64,000 nucleotides of DNA from CAITZA01 sp937915285 (GCA_036821825.1 DAISIV010000012.1:1-64000); one strand, 5' to 3'; positions 51,887 to 61,051 are shown, counted from the stretch's first letter. Notes: generated from the letters alone by a model not told the origin. Made by a program: numbers and translations.

Positions 51887-52279
51887 ATGGTTAGAAAATC
51901 CGTTGTAGCTCTTGGAATCCTAGCGATGGTTACTCTTGGTTTTGGGATGTCCTGGGGTTACACCGTTAGCTCTTGGCCCGTTCCTGGTATCCCTAACACA
52001 ACTTTCGGTGGTGGTTCGCCTTGCTTGGTAGCTCCCGAAGATGTGACACTTAAGGGCCCGGTAGCCCCGGCTTGTGAGCCCCCGCTAGTTCCCGGTCTTA
52101 TTCACGCTGCTCTTAGCGTGCCGTTCAGGGCAGTTGGTCTGGTTGCAACTCCTATATTCACCGGCCAGTTAACCCCCGGTGACACTTGCTGCCCAGTGGA
52201 ACTTGGCGACGCCGCCTATGTTACCGCAGCAGTTCCTTGCACACCTGTTAATGTATACACCCCGCCCAAGGGCTGGTAA
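51887..52279 (+). CDS. Small exported protein, copy 2
   Basis: 130 residues. The signal peptide (VALGILAMVTLGFGMSWGYT) resembles that of the gene before. A Pro/Gly-rich body follows, with Cys pairs in GSPCLVAPED, APACEPPLVP, GDTCCPVEL and VPCTPVN. The segment IHAALSVPFRAVGLVATPIF parallels the ATPFDWVFGG region of copy 1. No known family. It has its own promoter and a strong terminator, so the two genes are regulated in parallel rather than as one operon. Confidence 0.7.
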   Translation: MVRKSVVALGILAMVTLGFGMSWGYTVSSWPVPGIPNTTFGGGSPCLVAPEDVTLKGPVAPACEPPLVPGLIHAALSVPFRAVGLVATPIFTGQLTPGDTCCPVELGDAAYVTAAVPCTPVNVYTPPKGW

Positions 52280-52298
52280 GTACATAAGTCAGTAGGTA

Positions 52299-52332
52299 AA
52301 AGGCCGGAAGATTTTCTTCCGGCCTTTTTCTT
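52299..52332 (+). terminator. Rho-independent terminator
   Basis: AAGGCCGGAAG (52300-52310), a five-base loop and CTTCCGGCCTT (52316-52326) followed by TTTC TTTG. A perfect 11-base-pair stem with a U-rich tail 20 bases after the exported protein gene. Confidence 0.9.
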
Positions 52333-52797
52333 TGTACAAACCATCCGTTTCCTCAACTACAGAAAACAGCCCCCCTTTCACAGTCCCCGTGCCACGTGAC
52401 CCTCTACAAATGAGAATATCAAAGGGACCTGTGTACCGACACATCCAGGCCGGCATTCAATTTTCGCGTATCCCCAGGCCCTGGAGCGCTCTAAGCCAGG
52501 CAATTGATACTATGGACTAATGTTGCTTTCCTTAGGTTGTCTTTATAAAGAATGGCATATTACGCCCAAGACTACTCAGCTTTATTGCCCTTTTAATGTC
52601 GACTCTTCTCAAAGACGTGACACTGGGTATGAGTGTTCAGCAGGGCCTTGGAAGTGAAGTGAAATATATGTAGCCAAAAGCTGGACGGGGACACGACTGG
52701 TGGAACAGGCACGCGGGTAAGGCGTGGAAAGGCGGAGCGAGTCATGGCGATGAACCGGGTTGCGCATGTGAGTCTTGTGACGCGCTGCCGATGGGGG
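52333..52797. other. Intergenic region with a GC-rich unassigned patch
   Basis: About 465 bases between a terminated gene and a converging MFS gene. The right part (about 52595-52797) is GC-richer than its surroundings, with many GG/GCG runs. A 71-codon minus-strand frame covers it without any recognisable product. It could be a mobile-element or repeat remnant; I cannot identify it. Confidence 0.4.
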
Positions 52798-53970
52798 TTA
52801 AAAGACACCCCTCTTTTGGAAGTGATTTCCTCTGAGCGCTAGAGAAACCCAAAAAAGACCGGCGCAGACGAACATGATGAGTCCTCCGGCGAAGAACATG
52901 AAGACCAGGCCCTTAACCTGGCCGACTAGTCCCCATGCGAGGACAGAAACATTGAGTCCTACTCCAAAAGAGCCCGTAAAAAGGGCTACAACCACTCCGC
53001 GATTGCTTTCATCTGACTTATCGACCATCCGTGCCATCATCGCAGGGTAGGACAGCCCCTGGCATATCCCGAACAAGGCCCCGAGAAAGACAGTCTGAAC
53101 CATCACGGTAATCTGTGATGTCAGGATAAGAAGAAAGCCGAAAGCAATCAGGCAGCCGAATATGAGTCTGTCTCGGTCCAAACGGTCTGCGAGTCCTCCT
53201 AGAAAAAGGCGGACTAATACGAGGCTGACCCCATAAGAAGTGAAGAAGAGTCCAGCCTGTAGGTGAAGGTGTTTTGCCTGAAGTGGGAGAAAGGTGTTCA
53301 TAGCCGCGAAGCCCGAACCGAAGACGGCCGCAAGGACCATCATTCCAATATGGCCCCCATTAAAGGCTGTTAGGAAGAATCCAGGCAGGTTCCCCTTGTT
53401 GCGGCTCTCGTGGGATTTATCCTTGATGAAAATAGCAAATAAAAACCCGATGAGACCGAATGCCGTCAATAGGTAGAAATATGAGTCGAAGCCATGCCTG
53501 AGAATGGCCTGCTCGCCAACAAAGGGGCCTACGGCTACGGCTAGTGAACCTGAAATTCCAAAAAGGCCGATTCCTCGTCCGCGAATGTTTCCTGGAAGGA
53601 TATCAACTATGGCTGTGGCGCAACCATTAAAACATGCGGCGAAGGCAACCCCCTGAAGCAGTCGGACAACTATCATCAGATCAGAATATTCGTCGAAAAG
53701 CATGAAACCTATGTTCGATACACCTATGACCAGTATACCGGAAAGTATAAATAGTTTGCGTCCATAACGGTCTATGAGCGGAGCGATTAGAGGGAGTGAA
53801 CCCAGTGAAGTGACACCTATGGACCCCATTAAAACTCCCACGTCAGCGGTGGCCCCACCCATCTCAACCACGAAAACCGGTAGGAGACTCCAGGTCGAAA
53901 CTACCAGGAACAAACAAAAATTAGTTGCGCAGACGAAAAGGAAGGGTGCGCTGAGAAGGATTTCAGACAT
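52798..53970 (-). CDS. MFS-family efflux transporter
   Basis: About 390 residues with twelve hydrophobic helices. The first loop after helix 2 reads PLIAPLIDRYGRKLFIL, the RYGRK version of the major facilitator signature; GSGFAAMNTFLPLQAKHLH and VLVRLFLGGLADRLDRDRLI mark the C-terminal half. It probably exports a small molecule. I start at ATG 53970 because GGGAGA lies about eight bases upstream; an earlier in-frame start at 54039 would add a non-conserved extension. Confidence 0.9.
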   Translation of the reverse strand: MSEILLSAPFLFVCATNFCLFLVVSTWSLLPVFVVEMGGATADVGVLMGSIGVTSLGSLPLIAPLIDRYGRKLFILSGILVIGVSNIGFMLFDEYSDLMIVVRLLQGVAFAACFNGCATAIVDILPGNIRGRGIGLFGISGSLAVAVGPFVGEQAILRHGFDSYFYLLTAFGLIGFLFAIFIKDKSHESRNKGNLPGFFLTAFNGGHIGMMVLAAVFGSGFAAMNTFLPLQAKHLHLQAGLFFTSYGVSLVLVRLFLGGLADRLDRDRLIFGCLIAFGFLLILTSQITVMVQTVFLGALFGICQGLSYPAMMARMVDKSDESNRGVVVALFTGSFGVGLNVSVLAWGLVGQVKGLVFMFFAGGLIMFVCAGLFWVSLALRGNHFQKRGVF

Positions 53971-54127
53971 TAATTGGTCTCCCGGATCACATACCACCAA
54001 TAAAACAGAAAGCCGTACAAGATCGATATGCCGGCGCAATAAAATAATTCATAAGAACAAACACCCTTTAATGACAAATCAAAGCAACACATGTTCCTGA
54101 TATATTGGAAAAATCTCCGACCCAAGG

Positions 54128-54430
54128 TCAGCGGTTATCTTTCCATTGAAATCTGCGAGGGGTCCTGGTGGATGAGGATTGATCAAGCTGGGGCTGAGGT
54201 TGTGTGTTTGATGACCATCCCGGAGGTGAAGTCTGTATGCCGGACGAAGGCGAATCCACCGGGGCTCTATCGCTCTTCGCTGCACTGGGGCTGGTCGTGA
54301 TGTCTTCCTCCAGAATTCCAGGACGACCAGTAACAGACTCTTTTTTTTCCGATACAGTCGTAGTTGAGCATCCAGACAAATATAACAGAGATATTGAAAC
54401 AACCAAAAACAAATGGACTCTGTTAGTCAT
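54128..54430 (-). CDS. Small lipoprotein
   Basis: 100 residues. A lipoprotein signal (LFLVVSISLLYLSGC, lipobox LSGC with Cys21) is followed by a low-complexity Ser/Thr/Pro/Gln tail (SSGIQTSPPGWSSNTQPQPQ) with no fold that I recognise. It will be anchored in the inner or outer membrane. Neighbouring the CAP-domain gene on the same strand, 97 bases away. No function suggested. Confidence 0.6.
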   Translation of the reverse strand: MTNRVHLFLVVSISLLYLSGCSTTTVSEKKESVTGRPGILEEDITTSPSAAKSDRAPVDSPSSGIQTSPPGWSSNTQPQPQLDQSSSTRTPRRFQWKDNR

Positions 54431-54526
54431 CTCTCAAAAACCTCAGAATATAGCTGGAACCACGTTGACTAAAATAGCTATCAAAATGAGTAGCCTGAAC
54501 ATTCGGTATTCTTTTAATCGTCCGCT

Positions 54527-55165
54527 TCAAGGTTTGTCAGAAAAAAGCTGTGTGATATACACCAAACCATTCGCACAGACAAAAGTGCCAAAACCGACAT
54601 GGCTGAAGGAGTTGTTAAGGATATTTTCCCGATGTTGTGGACTCTCCATCCAACCCTTTACTACCTCGGTTGCAAGTTTCTTATTATCATTCAACAGACT
54701 GAAAAAAGCAATGTTTTCGGCCCCTGCTGTCAAGCCGATGCCAGTCATGCGCTCCTTAAACTTGCGTCTCCCCTTGGGGAATGCGTCAGACTCATGAGCC
54801 AGTTTTCTAGCTGCGCACATGTCAGAACTGTGCAATGCCGCAAGGTCGCACAGTTTTGAACTAAGTCTTAGGGGTTTAAGTCCGTTTCTCTGTCGCTCTT
54901 TGTTCGTCATCTCAAAGAGCAAAGGCCCTACCTCATCATCCGTCTTGGTTCTGACAACCCTGTTTACAGGGCTGGATAAAGAAGCTAAATTGTGGACCAT
55001 GCCGGCGGATGGCGGTAGACAAAACGGGTATTGTTGCTTAATTGCAACATTTTCAGAGGCCTCTATGGCATCCATAGTCCGCTGACTCGCAGCGTGTTCC
55101 GGGAGCAAAAAAGCCAGAACCAGTAAATAAAGAACCAAGTACCGGTAGATGACGCTATGTCCCAT
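54527..55165 (-). CDS. CAP/SCP-domain exported protein
   Basis: About 212 residues. A signal peptide (YRYLVLYLLVLAFLLPEHAA) leads to a CAP domain in the C-terminal half: EMTNKERQRNGLKPLRLSSK, LAALHSSDMCAARKLAHESD and VVKGWMESPQHRENILNNSF, then SHVGFGTFVC. CAP (PR-1, SCP/YkwD-like) proteins are secreted; some bind lipids, but the bacterial role is mostly unknown. The His and Glu positions of the family (AHES and GWMESPQHR) are kept. I start at ATG 55165; a TTG seven codons earlier is less likely. Confidence 0.85.
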   Translation of the reverse strand: MGHSVIYRYLVLYLLVLAFLLPEHAASQRTMDAIEASENVAIKQQYPFCLPPSAGMVHNLASLSSPVNRVVRTKTDDEVGPLLFEMTNKERQRNGLKPLRLSSKLCDLAALHSSDMCAARKLAHESDAFPKGRRKFKERMTGIGLTAGAENIAFFSLLNDNKKLATEVVKGWMESPQHRENILNNSFSHVGFGTFVCANGLVYITQLFSDKP

Positions 55166-55369
55166 GCTTATCCGTGTAGAAGACAATATTGTCGCCAGGA
55201 GACCCTGTCAGGAACGTTTGAAAATAATGCCCAAACTAATCCGTGTGGCGCCTATGATACGTCCCCAAAGAGTTTACATAATGCATTTATTATCTTCAAT
55301 AACTAATTGACCTGAAATCATAAATAGTATTCATTTAAGTAGAAAAACAGGTAGAGGCGCGAGGACTAG

Positions 55370-56407
55370 ATGCGAAAGCTAACCAGACTGATTAGGAGTT
55401 TCCTCTACCTGGCGCCGATCATATGCTTCCTGATGGCTATATTGTTTTTATCCGACCCTACTTTGGCGCGTCCGACTAAATCAAGCCGCATCAGCCTGTT
55501 ATTGGCAACAGGCCTTCCTGGAAGCGTGGATTATCAGGTTGGGCTGGGATTGGCGTCACTATGGACCACACGACTGAAGAACCTTGGCATCAGGGTATCT
55601 GCCGCCATATCTGAGGGATCACGGGAAAACATTGAGGCAATAAGGATATCGGACGCCGACTTGATAATGGTGGACGAGTTTTTTTGTTTTAGCGCCTACA
55701 ATGGGCAGGGACCTTATCTCCAAAGGCCCGAAACCAGGTTAAGGGCGGTGACCTGTCTGTGGTCGGATGTAATGCATCTTCTGGTCAGATCTGACAGTTT
55801 GCGTACTGGAACCCTGCAGGACCTGGACGGCTTGACAATTGCGACAGGACTTCCTGATGGCTCAAGCAAATACATTCTGGAACAACTTCTCAGAGAAATG
55901 ACAGTCCCCAAACCAGAGGTAAAAATCAGGTCTGTGTCCAATGTAGCAGCTTTAGACGCATGGAAATCGGGAACCGTTCAGGCGCTGGGTTTTTCAGGAG
56001 GCTTACCCATACCAACCGTGAATTTTCTGATTCAGCAGAATCCAGGCCAGGTAGGGTTTCTGGAAATACCCGAAAATGACACATTATCTCTGAGTCGAGA
56101 GGCTATGCCAACCGTGTTTCCGATGAGCATTCCGGCGGGAACCTATCCCGGGCAGGATGCCAGTGTGCGGACGTTCGGCCAAAACAACATCCTGGTGACA
56201 TCATCACAAATTGATAAACAGGTAATATACGAACTGACCAAGACATTGTATGCAAGTATCGATTACATGACAAAAATCCATCCGGCCTGCGCTCAACTCT
56301 CTCTGGACCGGGCCTTTTCCAGTCTGAAGATCCCACTTCATCCAGGGGCAGTTCAATATTACCGCGAACGGAATCTGCGTGTCCCTGATGAGTTGTGCGC
56401 AGATTGA
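55370..56407 (+). CDS. TAXI-family solute-binding protein
   Basis: 345 residues. A signal peptide (FLYLAPIICFLMAILFLSDP) is followed by a TAXI (TRAP-associated extracytoplasmic immunogenic) domain: SLLLATGLPGSVDYQVGLGL, ISEGSRENIEAIRISDADLI, HLLVRSDSLRTGTLQDLDG, then ANGLPDGSSKY-like text (ATGLPDGSSKYILEQLLREM). It should bind a carboxylate in the periplasm and hand it to a TRAP transporter. No TRAP membrane subunit adjoins, so the partner is elsewhere or it acts as a sensor. The next gene is thiolase. Confidence 0.85.
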   Translation: MRKLTRLIRSFLYLAPIICFLMAILFLSDPTLARPTKSSRISLLLATGLPGSVDYQVGLGLASLWTTRLKNLGIRVSAAISEGSRENIEAIRISDADLIMVDEFFCFSAYNGQGPYLQRPETRLRAVTCLWSDVMHLLVRSDSLRTGTLQDLDGLTIATGLPDGSSKYILEQLLREMTVPKPEVKIRSVSNVAALDAWKSGTVQALGFSGGLPIPTVNFLIQQNPGQVGFLEIPENDTLSLSREAMPTVFPMSIPAGTYPGQDASVRTFGQNNILVTSSQIDKQVIYELTKTLYASIDYMTKIHPACAQLSLDRAFSSLKIPLHPGAVQYYRERNLRVPDELCAD

Positions 56408-56525
56408 AGACTTTCACTGATGAACCTAGTATTGTTATAGGGGCTTAAAATGTGGTAAAAATCTGTATTCATATCTAGAAATTCCCGATAAACCTGAAAT
56501 GTTTTAGCGCTGAATGGAGGACCGC

Positions 56526-57710
56526 ATGAAGGATGTTGTAATAGTGGACGCCGTGAGAACTCCGGTGGGTTCCTTTGGGGGATCATTGGCGGGTGTTTCT
56601 GCAGTCGAACTCGGAACGCTGGCCGTAAAAGAACTCATCAAGAGGACTGGAGTCGACCCGGCTAGAATTGACGAACTGATTTATGGCTGCGTTTTGCAGG
56701 CGGGCCAGGGACAAAACGTTGCACGTCAGGTATTGATCAAGGCCGGAATTCCTCAGGAAGTTCCTGCGATGACCATCAACAAGGTCTGCGCATCGGGACT
56801 GAGGTCAGTATCTTTAGCGGCGCAATGCATAAAGGCGGACGACGCAGAAGTTATAGTGGCAGGAGGCTGCGAGAACATGTCGGCAGCTCCCTACGCCGTG
56901 AAAGCTGCCCGATGGGGCGCCAGGATGAACGATAACGTCATGCTGGACCTCATGATTCATGATGGTCTATGGGAAATATTTAATAACTATCACATGGGTG
57001 TGACCGCCGAAAATGTTGCCCAGCAGTTCAATCTGTCGAGACAGGAACAGGATGAGTTTGGTTTAAGAAGCCAGTTAAACGCTGTGGCGGCAATAGAGCA
57101 GGGCCGCTTCAAGGACGAAATTGTCCCGGTATTGATTCCCCAGCGAAAAGGAGATCCCAAAGTTTTTGACACCGATGAACATCCTCGGGCAGGTACAAAA
57201 ATTGAGGCTCTCGCAAAACTCAAACCGGCCTTCAAAAAAGACGGGACAGTCACCGCTGGCAACGCATCCGGCATTAACGATGGGGCTGCCGCCATTCTGG
57301 TCACCTCCGCGGAGGCTGCCGCTGCAATGAACATGAAACCACTGGTGAAAATCCTTTCTTACGCCTCGGCCGGTGTAGATCCGAAAGTGATGGGACTAGG
57401 CCCCATTCCCTCTACCAGAAAGGCCCTGGAAAAGGCCGGTCTGTCCATGGATGACATTGATCTGATAGAGGCTAACGAGGCATTCGCCGCTCAGGCGCTG
57501 GCATGCTCGAAAGACCTCAAACTGGACATGAGTAAGGTAAACCTTAACGGTGGAGCAATAGCGCTCGGACACCCCATTGGAGCTTCGGGAGCCAGAATTC
57601 TGACAACCCTCGTCCACGAAATGAAAAGGAGACCTGATGTAAAACGAGGTTTGGCAACCCTGTGCGTCGGCGGAGGAATGGGAGCCGCTTTAATTGTAGA
57701 AAAAGTATAA
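56526..57710 (+). CDS. Acetyl-CoA acetyltransferase (thiolase)
   Basis: 394 residues, normal thiolase length. Both catalytic Cys are present: the acyl-binding one in NKVCASGLRSVSLAAQ and the base in TLCVGGGMGAALIVE; NEAFAAQALAC and GGAIALGHPIGASGARI carry the Asn and His. It joins two acetyl-CoA or cleaves acetoacetyl-CoA. Sequence cannot tell synthesis from degradation. ATG 56526 follows GGAGG by six bases; an upstream ATG at 56514 adds four residues. A GC hairpin follows. Confidence 0.94.
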   Translation: MKDVVIVDAVRTPVGSFGGSLAGVSAVELGTLAVKELIKRTGVDPARIDELIYGCVLQAGQGQNVARQVLIKAGIPQEVPAMTINKVCASGLRSVSLAAQCIKADDAEVIVAGGCENMSAAPYAVKAARWGARMNDNVMLDLMIHDGLWEIFNNYHMGVTAENVAQQFNLSRQEQDEFGLRSQLNAVAAIEQGRFKDEIVPVLIPQRKGDPKVFDTDEHPRAGTKIEALAKLKPAFKKDGTVTAGNASGINDGAAAILVTSAEAAAAMNMKPLVKILSYASAGVDPKVMGLGPIPSTRKALEKAGLSMDDIDLIEANEAFAAQALACSKDLKLDMSKVNLNGGAIALGHPIGASGARILTTLVHEMKRRPDVKRGLATLCVGGGMGAALIVEKV

Positions 57711-57796
57711 GCTTGTCCTTAAAAAATGAATTCATCCAAATTTATGGAGCTTAATCAATTAACCATTGATTGTAAAAAGCATTGACCTGGGTTGAC

Positions 57797-57824
57797 AGGG
57801 GAGTCTGGGCTTGCGGACTCCCCT
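57797..57824 (+). terminator. Probable terminator of thiolase
   Basis: AGGGGAGTC (57797-57805) and GACTCCCCT (57816-57824), a perfect nine-base-pair stem with a ten-base loop, about 90 bases after the thiolase stop. The tail is short of U, so the strength is uncertain. Confidence 0.55.
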
Positions 57825-57912
57825 TCAAACAGAGATAGGTTAAAAGCAGAAACAGCATTCCAAAACTGATCCACAATCCAGGGCGAACTGACAGCCGGGT
57901 TAAGAACATTCT

Positions 57913-59079
57913 GTGACCATACCCCTTAATTACAGCTATCGAAATCTCCTGACGCGAAAATTCACCACAATACTGACAGCCGCTGGAATGTCACTCGTGT
58001 CGTTTGTTTTTGCTGCAGTCCTGATGCTGGCTGCAGGACTTGAGCAAACTTTGGTTGACACTGGTTCCGTTGACAATGTTGTGGTTTTGCGTGGAGCGGC
58101 GGAAACGGAAGTATCCAGTTCAATAGAGAGGGATGCCGCATCCGTGATTGTTTCACAGCCGGAGGTTGTTCATAACGCCACTGGTGACCCTGTCGCCTCC
58201 AAGGAAACCCTGGTGTTGGTGACCCTGCCGAAGAAATTGTCACTGGCGCCTATGAATGTAATTGTAAGAGGGATAGGGTCCCACTCAAATGAGATGAGAC
58301 CCCAGGTGCGAATCGTTTCCGGCAGGGCGCCCATTCCGGGTTTACATGAAGTCATGGTAGGTAGCAACATAGCGGACAAATTCGAAGGTGGCGCACTGGG
58401 TGGAAAGATTCAGCTTGCTTTGATTGACTGGGACGTAGTTGGAATTTTTGATGCCGGGAAAACGGCGTTTAGCTCGGAAATTTGGGCGGATAATGATCAG
58501 GTTATGTCGGCATTCAGGCGTAACAGCTACTCTGTAGTAATAATGAAAGTCGATGGAACGGAAAATTTCAACTCGATCAAGGCCAGGCTTGTTTCAGATC
58601 CGAGGCTGAGTGTCCAGGTGAAACGCGAAATAGAGTTTTACCGTGATCAGTCTGAAATAATGGCCAAATTCATACGTATTCTGGGTCTGGCCATGACTGT
58701 TTTTTTCAGTGTCGGCGCCATACTCGGCGCCATGGTCACCATGTATACTGCTGTGGCAAACCGGACTCGCGAAATTGGCGCCTTACGAGCATTAGGTTTT
58801 TCAAAGGCAAACATACTGTTGGCCTTTCTTACGGAGTCCGTCACACTGGGCCTGGTAGGAGGATTGGCTGGCTTGCTTGCAGGTTCAGCCCTGCAGTTCA
58901 TCACCATATCTACAATGAATTGGGAAACATTCTCGGAACTTGCCTTTGGTTTCACTTTAACCCGACAAATTGCACTGCAAACCATACTTTTTGCCCTTGG
59001 AATGGGATTGACAGGCGGATTTCTTCCTGCCTGGAGAGCCTCAAGACTCAAGATTGTGGATGCGCTCAGGGAAACTTGA
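57913..59079 (+). CDS. ABC transporter permease, FtsX/MacB type
   Basis: 388 residues. A first membrane helix near residues 18-45, a periplasmic MacB-core-like domain (VRIVSGRAPIPGLHEVMVGS) and three C-terminal helices with VANRTREIGALRALGFSKAN, the FtsX motif, then FLPAWRASRLKIVDALRE. Such permeases export or extract lipids, peptides or lipoproteins by mechanotransmission. The ATPase and the adaptor of a MacAB-like system are not adjacent, so the gene is an orphan here. GTG start. Confidence 0.85.
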   Translation: MTIPLNYSYRNLLTRKFTTILTAAGMSLVSFVFAAVLMLAAGLEQTLVDTGSVDNVVVLRGAAETEVSSSIERDAASVIVSQPEVVHNATGDPVASKETLVLVTLPKKLSLAPMNVIVRGIGSHSNEMRPQVRIVSGRAPIPGLHEVMVGSNIADKFEGGALGGKIQLALIDWDVVGIFDAGKTAFSSEIWADNDQVMSAFRRNSYSVVIMKVDGTENFNSIKARLVSDPRLSVQVKREIEFYRDQSEIMAKFIRILGLAMTVFFSVGAILGAMVTMYTAVANRTREIGALRALGFSKANILLAFLTESVTLGLVGGLAGLLAGSALQFITISTMNWETFSELAFGFTLTRQIALQTILFALGMGLTGGFLPAWRASRLKIVDALRET

Positions 59080-59436
59080 CAGCATCAGGCAATAGGACAG
59101 TTCCTGATTTTTTGGGAATACTCGACAGATGAATCAAAGGCCTTAGGAAGGATTCTCTAAACGGGAGGGGTTTGACAAGGGCGGAGGCCGTAAACTCGAA
59201 GTCATTACTTACGGCCTCAGCTCAAAAAAACCTGATTGGCTATGGACTAAGTTAATATTATATTCATATAAACCTATAATACATTCCGGTCAATCTTTTT
59301 TTGGTAATTACCAGGATTTTATGAATATCAGGCAATAGTCGATGGATGAAAACAGAATGCAAACAGCGGGCTTTCTGGCTTGCACGGACGAGGGCGCCAC
59401 AAAAAGTGGCTCTTTAATGAACTGCACGGAGTGGAA
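59080..59436. other. Intergenic region between the permease and the TPR gene
   Basis: About 355 bases. GAGGCCGTAA (59184-59193) and TTACGGCCTC (59209-59218) are a perfect ten-base inverted repeat around a 15-base loop, placed where a terminator for the permease could be but with no U-run. I see nothing else. Confidence 0.4.
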
Positions 59437-59925
59437 TTAGCGATTGATCCTGATAGCTGGTGGGTCGTCTCCAGCGCGTTTTGATCCGACCTTTTTCTTG
59501 GCTTCCGATATTTTCCATACAATTATGGAGCGCCATTTGGGATCTCGCACCAGAGGCAGGGCTCTATTGTAGGTGTCTAAAGCCTTTAGGGGTTCATTTT
59601 TCTGTTCGTACAAATTGGCAAGGTATTCAAGAGCGAGATAGTAATCGGGCTTGATTCTCAAGGCGCTCTCATAGTCCTTGATGGCCTCATCCAGTTGATC
59701 GACCATCTGAAACGAAGTAGCGCGTTGGACATAGGCCGCTGCGTTTTCCGGATTGAGTTCTATAGCTTTAGTGAAGGATTCAATGGATGCCTGCCATTGG
59801 CGCGACATCGACGCCAGGCAACCCTGCGTGAAATAGTCCTGGGAATTGGAAGCCCAAATGGTTTCGGTCATCAAGAAAAAGGAAATAACCGAAAAAAATA
59901 TGTAATTAACAAATCTTAGTCTCAT
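59437..59925 (-). CDS. Small TPR-repeat exported protein
   Basis: About 162 residues. A signal peptide (FVNYIFFSVISFFLMTETIW) is followed by about three TPR repeats: WQASIESFTKAIELNPENAA, LDEAIKDYESALRIKPDYYL and NEPLKALDTYNRALPLVRDP. A scaffold or adaptor is likely. I take ATG 59925; a GTG two codons earlier has a nearer AGGG ribosome site and cannot be excluded. No operon partner. Confidence 0.7.
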   Translation of the reverse strand: MRLRFVNYIFFSVISFFLMTETIWASNSQDYFTQGCLASMSRQWQASIESFTKAIELNPENAAAYVQRATSFQMVDQLDEAIKDYESALRIKPDYYLALEYLANLYEQKNEPLKALDTYNRALPLVRDPKWRSIIVWKISEAKKKVGSKRAGDDPPAIRINR

Positions 59926-60312
59926 GTTCACGCGCCCTGAAACCCTGTAAAATAAACTAAAACAACCAACCGTGCCCAATTATATCAAATCTGAAGCCTC
60001 CGGTAAACTCTGAATTCATAAATCAGCATATGATATCTTGAACGTAACCATATGTAATACGACTATAAACTAGTTTGGGAGCATCTCTGGGTATTGTCCA
60101 ATTCCCGGGAGTCTCGGCTAGCCGGGATTTCAGCGCGCCAAACAAAAAAAATCTGATAGAGCGAAACCCCGATGAAACAAACCGCACAGGTTGTTGTCAG
60201 CATGAGGAAGTTGGATCAACAAGGTTGAGCCCGTTGCAGCGGTTGAGATGATAATCATAGACCGTGGGGCCCCGAAGATCCAGCAGGATGACACTTGAAG
60301 AGGATGTCAACG
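59926..60312. other. Intergenic leader region with possible stems
   Basis: About 385 bases. AACCGC (60180-60185) and GCGGTT (60239-60244) enclose TTGTTG (60191-60196) and CAACAA (60217-60222), a nested stem upstream of the exported protein gene at 60313. The stems are short and could be chance. TCCCGG and CCGGGA (60103-60127) form another. No RNA family recognised. Confidence 0.35.
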
Positions 60313-60864
60313 ATGGAAAAGAAAAGTGGTTTTGGACAAATTTTCGCAGTATCGGCCGTTACTTTCATGCTGGTAGCAGTATTCATGGGCGGAGCTGACA
60401 TAGCTTATAGCGCGGACGCCCATAAGGAGAAACCGGCGGATGTTAAGGCCACACTGGCGGATAAAAAGGCCAAGGCTCCTGAAACCGACTCAGCAAAACC
60501 CGGGGAAAAGGCTTTGACTCAAGTCAACCCCACCGAACTCCTGATCAAAGGCTCCAAGACATTCATGGAAGGCGCTGAAATGGTCAAGAATCCAAAGGAG
60601 AAGGCGACCGGTGAGAAGATGATGCTTGAAGGCCACAAAATGATGGCTGAGACTGAGACATTGTGGTCAAAGAGCGGTAAGGAGCTGTCTTCCGCCCAGA
60701 AATCTGTATCCGAGGCCCACAGTATGCTGATGAAGGGTTACACTCTATTGAAAGGCGATAAGGACGCCGAGCAGGGTAATAAAATGGTGCAGGATGGATT
60801 GCGGAAACTTGGTGACGCAATAAAAAACATTCAGGTCCCAACAAACGGCAAAGACAAAAAATAA
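60313..60864 (+). CDS. Exported charged hypothetical protein
   Basis: About 183 residues. A signal peptide (FAVSAVTFMLVAVFMGGADI, cut near YSADA) is followed by a Lys/Ala-rich linker and a mostly helical domain with repeats of a GxxMxxxG type: ELLIKGSKTFMEGAEMVKNP, MMLEGHKMMAETETLWSKSG and MLMKGYTLLKGDKDAEQGNK. Helical bundle likely; no enzyme motif. Met-rich surfaces could bind metals, but nothing proves it. The ATG at 60313 follows GAGG by eight bases, better than the TTG or ATG upstream. Confidence 0.7.
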   Translation: MEKKSGFGQIFAVSAVTFMLVAVFMGGADIAYSADAHKEKPADVKATLADKKAKAPETDSAKPGEKALTQVNPTELLIKGSKTFMEGAEMVKNPKEKATGEKMMLEGHKMMAETETLWSKSGKELSSAQKSVSEAHSMLMKGYTLLKGDKDAEQGNKMVQDGLRKLGDAIKNIQVPTNGKDKK

Positions 60865-60898
60865 CAATTCTTTTGTAGATTCAACCTATTGATATAAC

Positions 60899-60932
60899 GC
60901 CGCATGTGCCCATCTCACGATGGGCCTGCGGC
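60899..60932. terminator. Hairpin between convergent genes
   Basis: GCCGCA...GCCCATC (60899-60914) pairs with GATGGGC.TGCGGC (60919-60932) around a TCAC loop, with a small internal loop. It lies between the exported protein gene and the converging ankyrin gene. No U-run. Confidence 0.5.
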
Positions 60933-61051
60933 TCCACATATAGATCAATGGCCTGCCACTCCTCCCCCCGCAACCCTTTTTAGAGTTGATTCACGGCCTT
61001 CTAAGTAATAGCTTCGATATCTGCGCAATCGATCCGAGGACGAAACTTTTC

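Noticed and set aside
52593..52808. 71-codon minus-strand frame in the GC-rich patch
   Set aside because: No family resemblance and no ribosome site; the composition alone explains the open frame.
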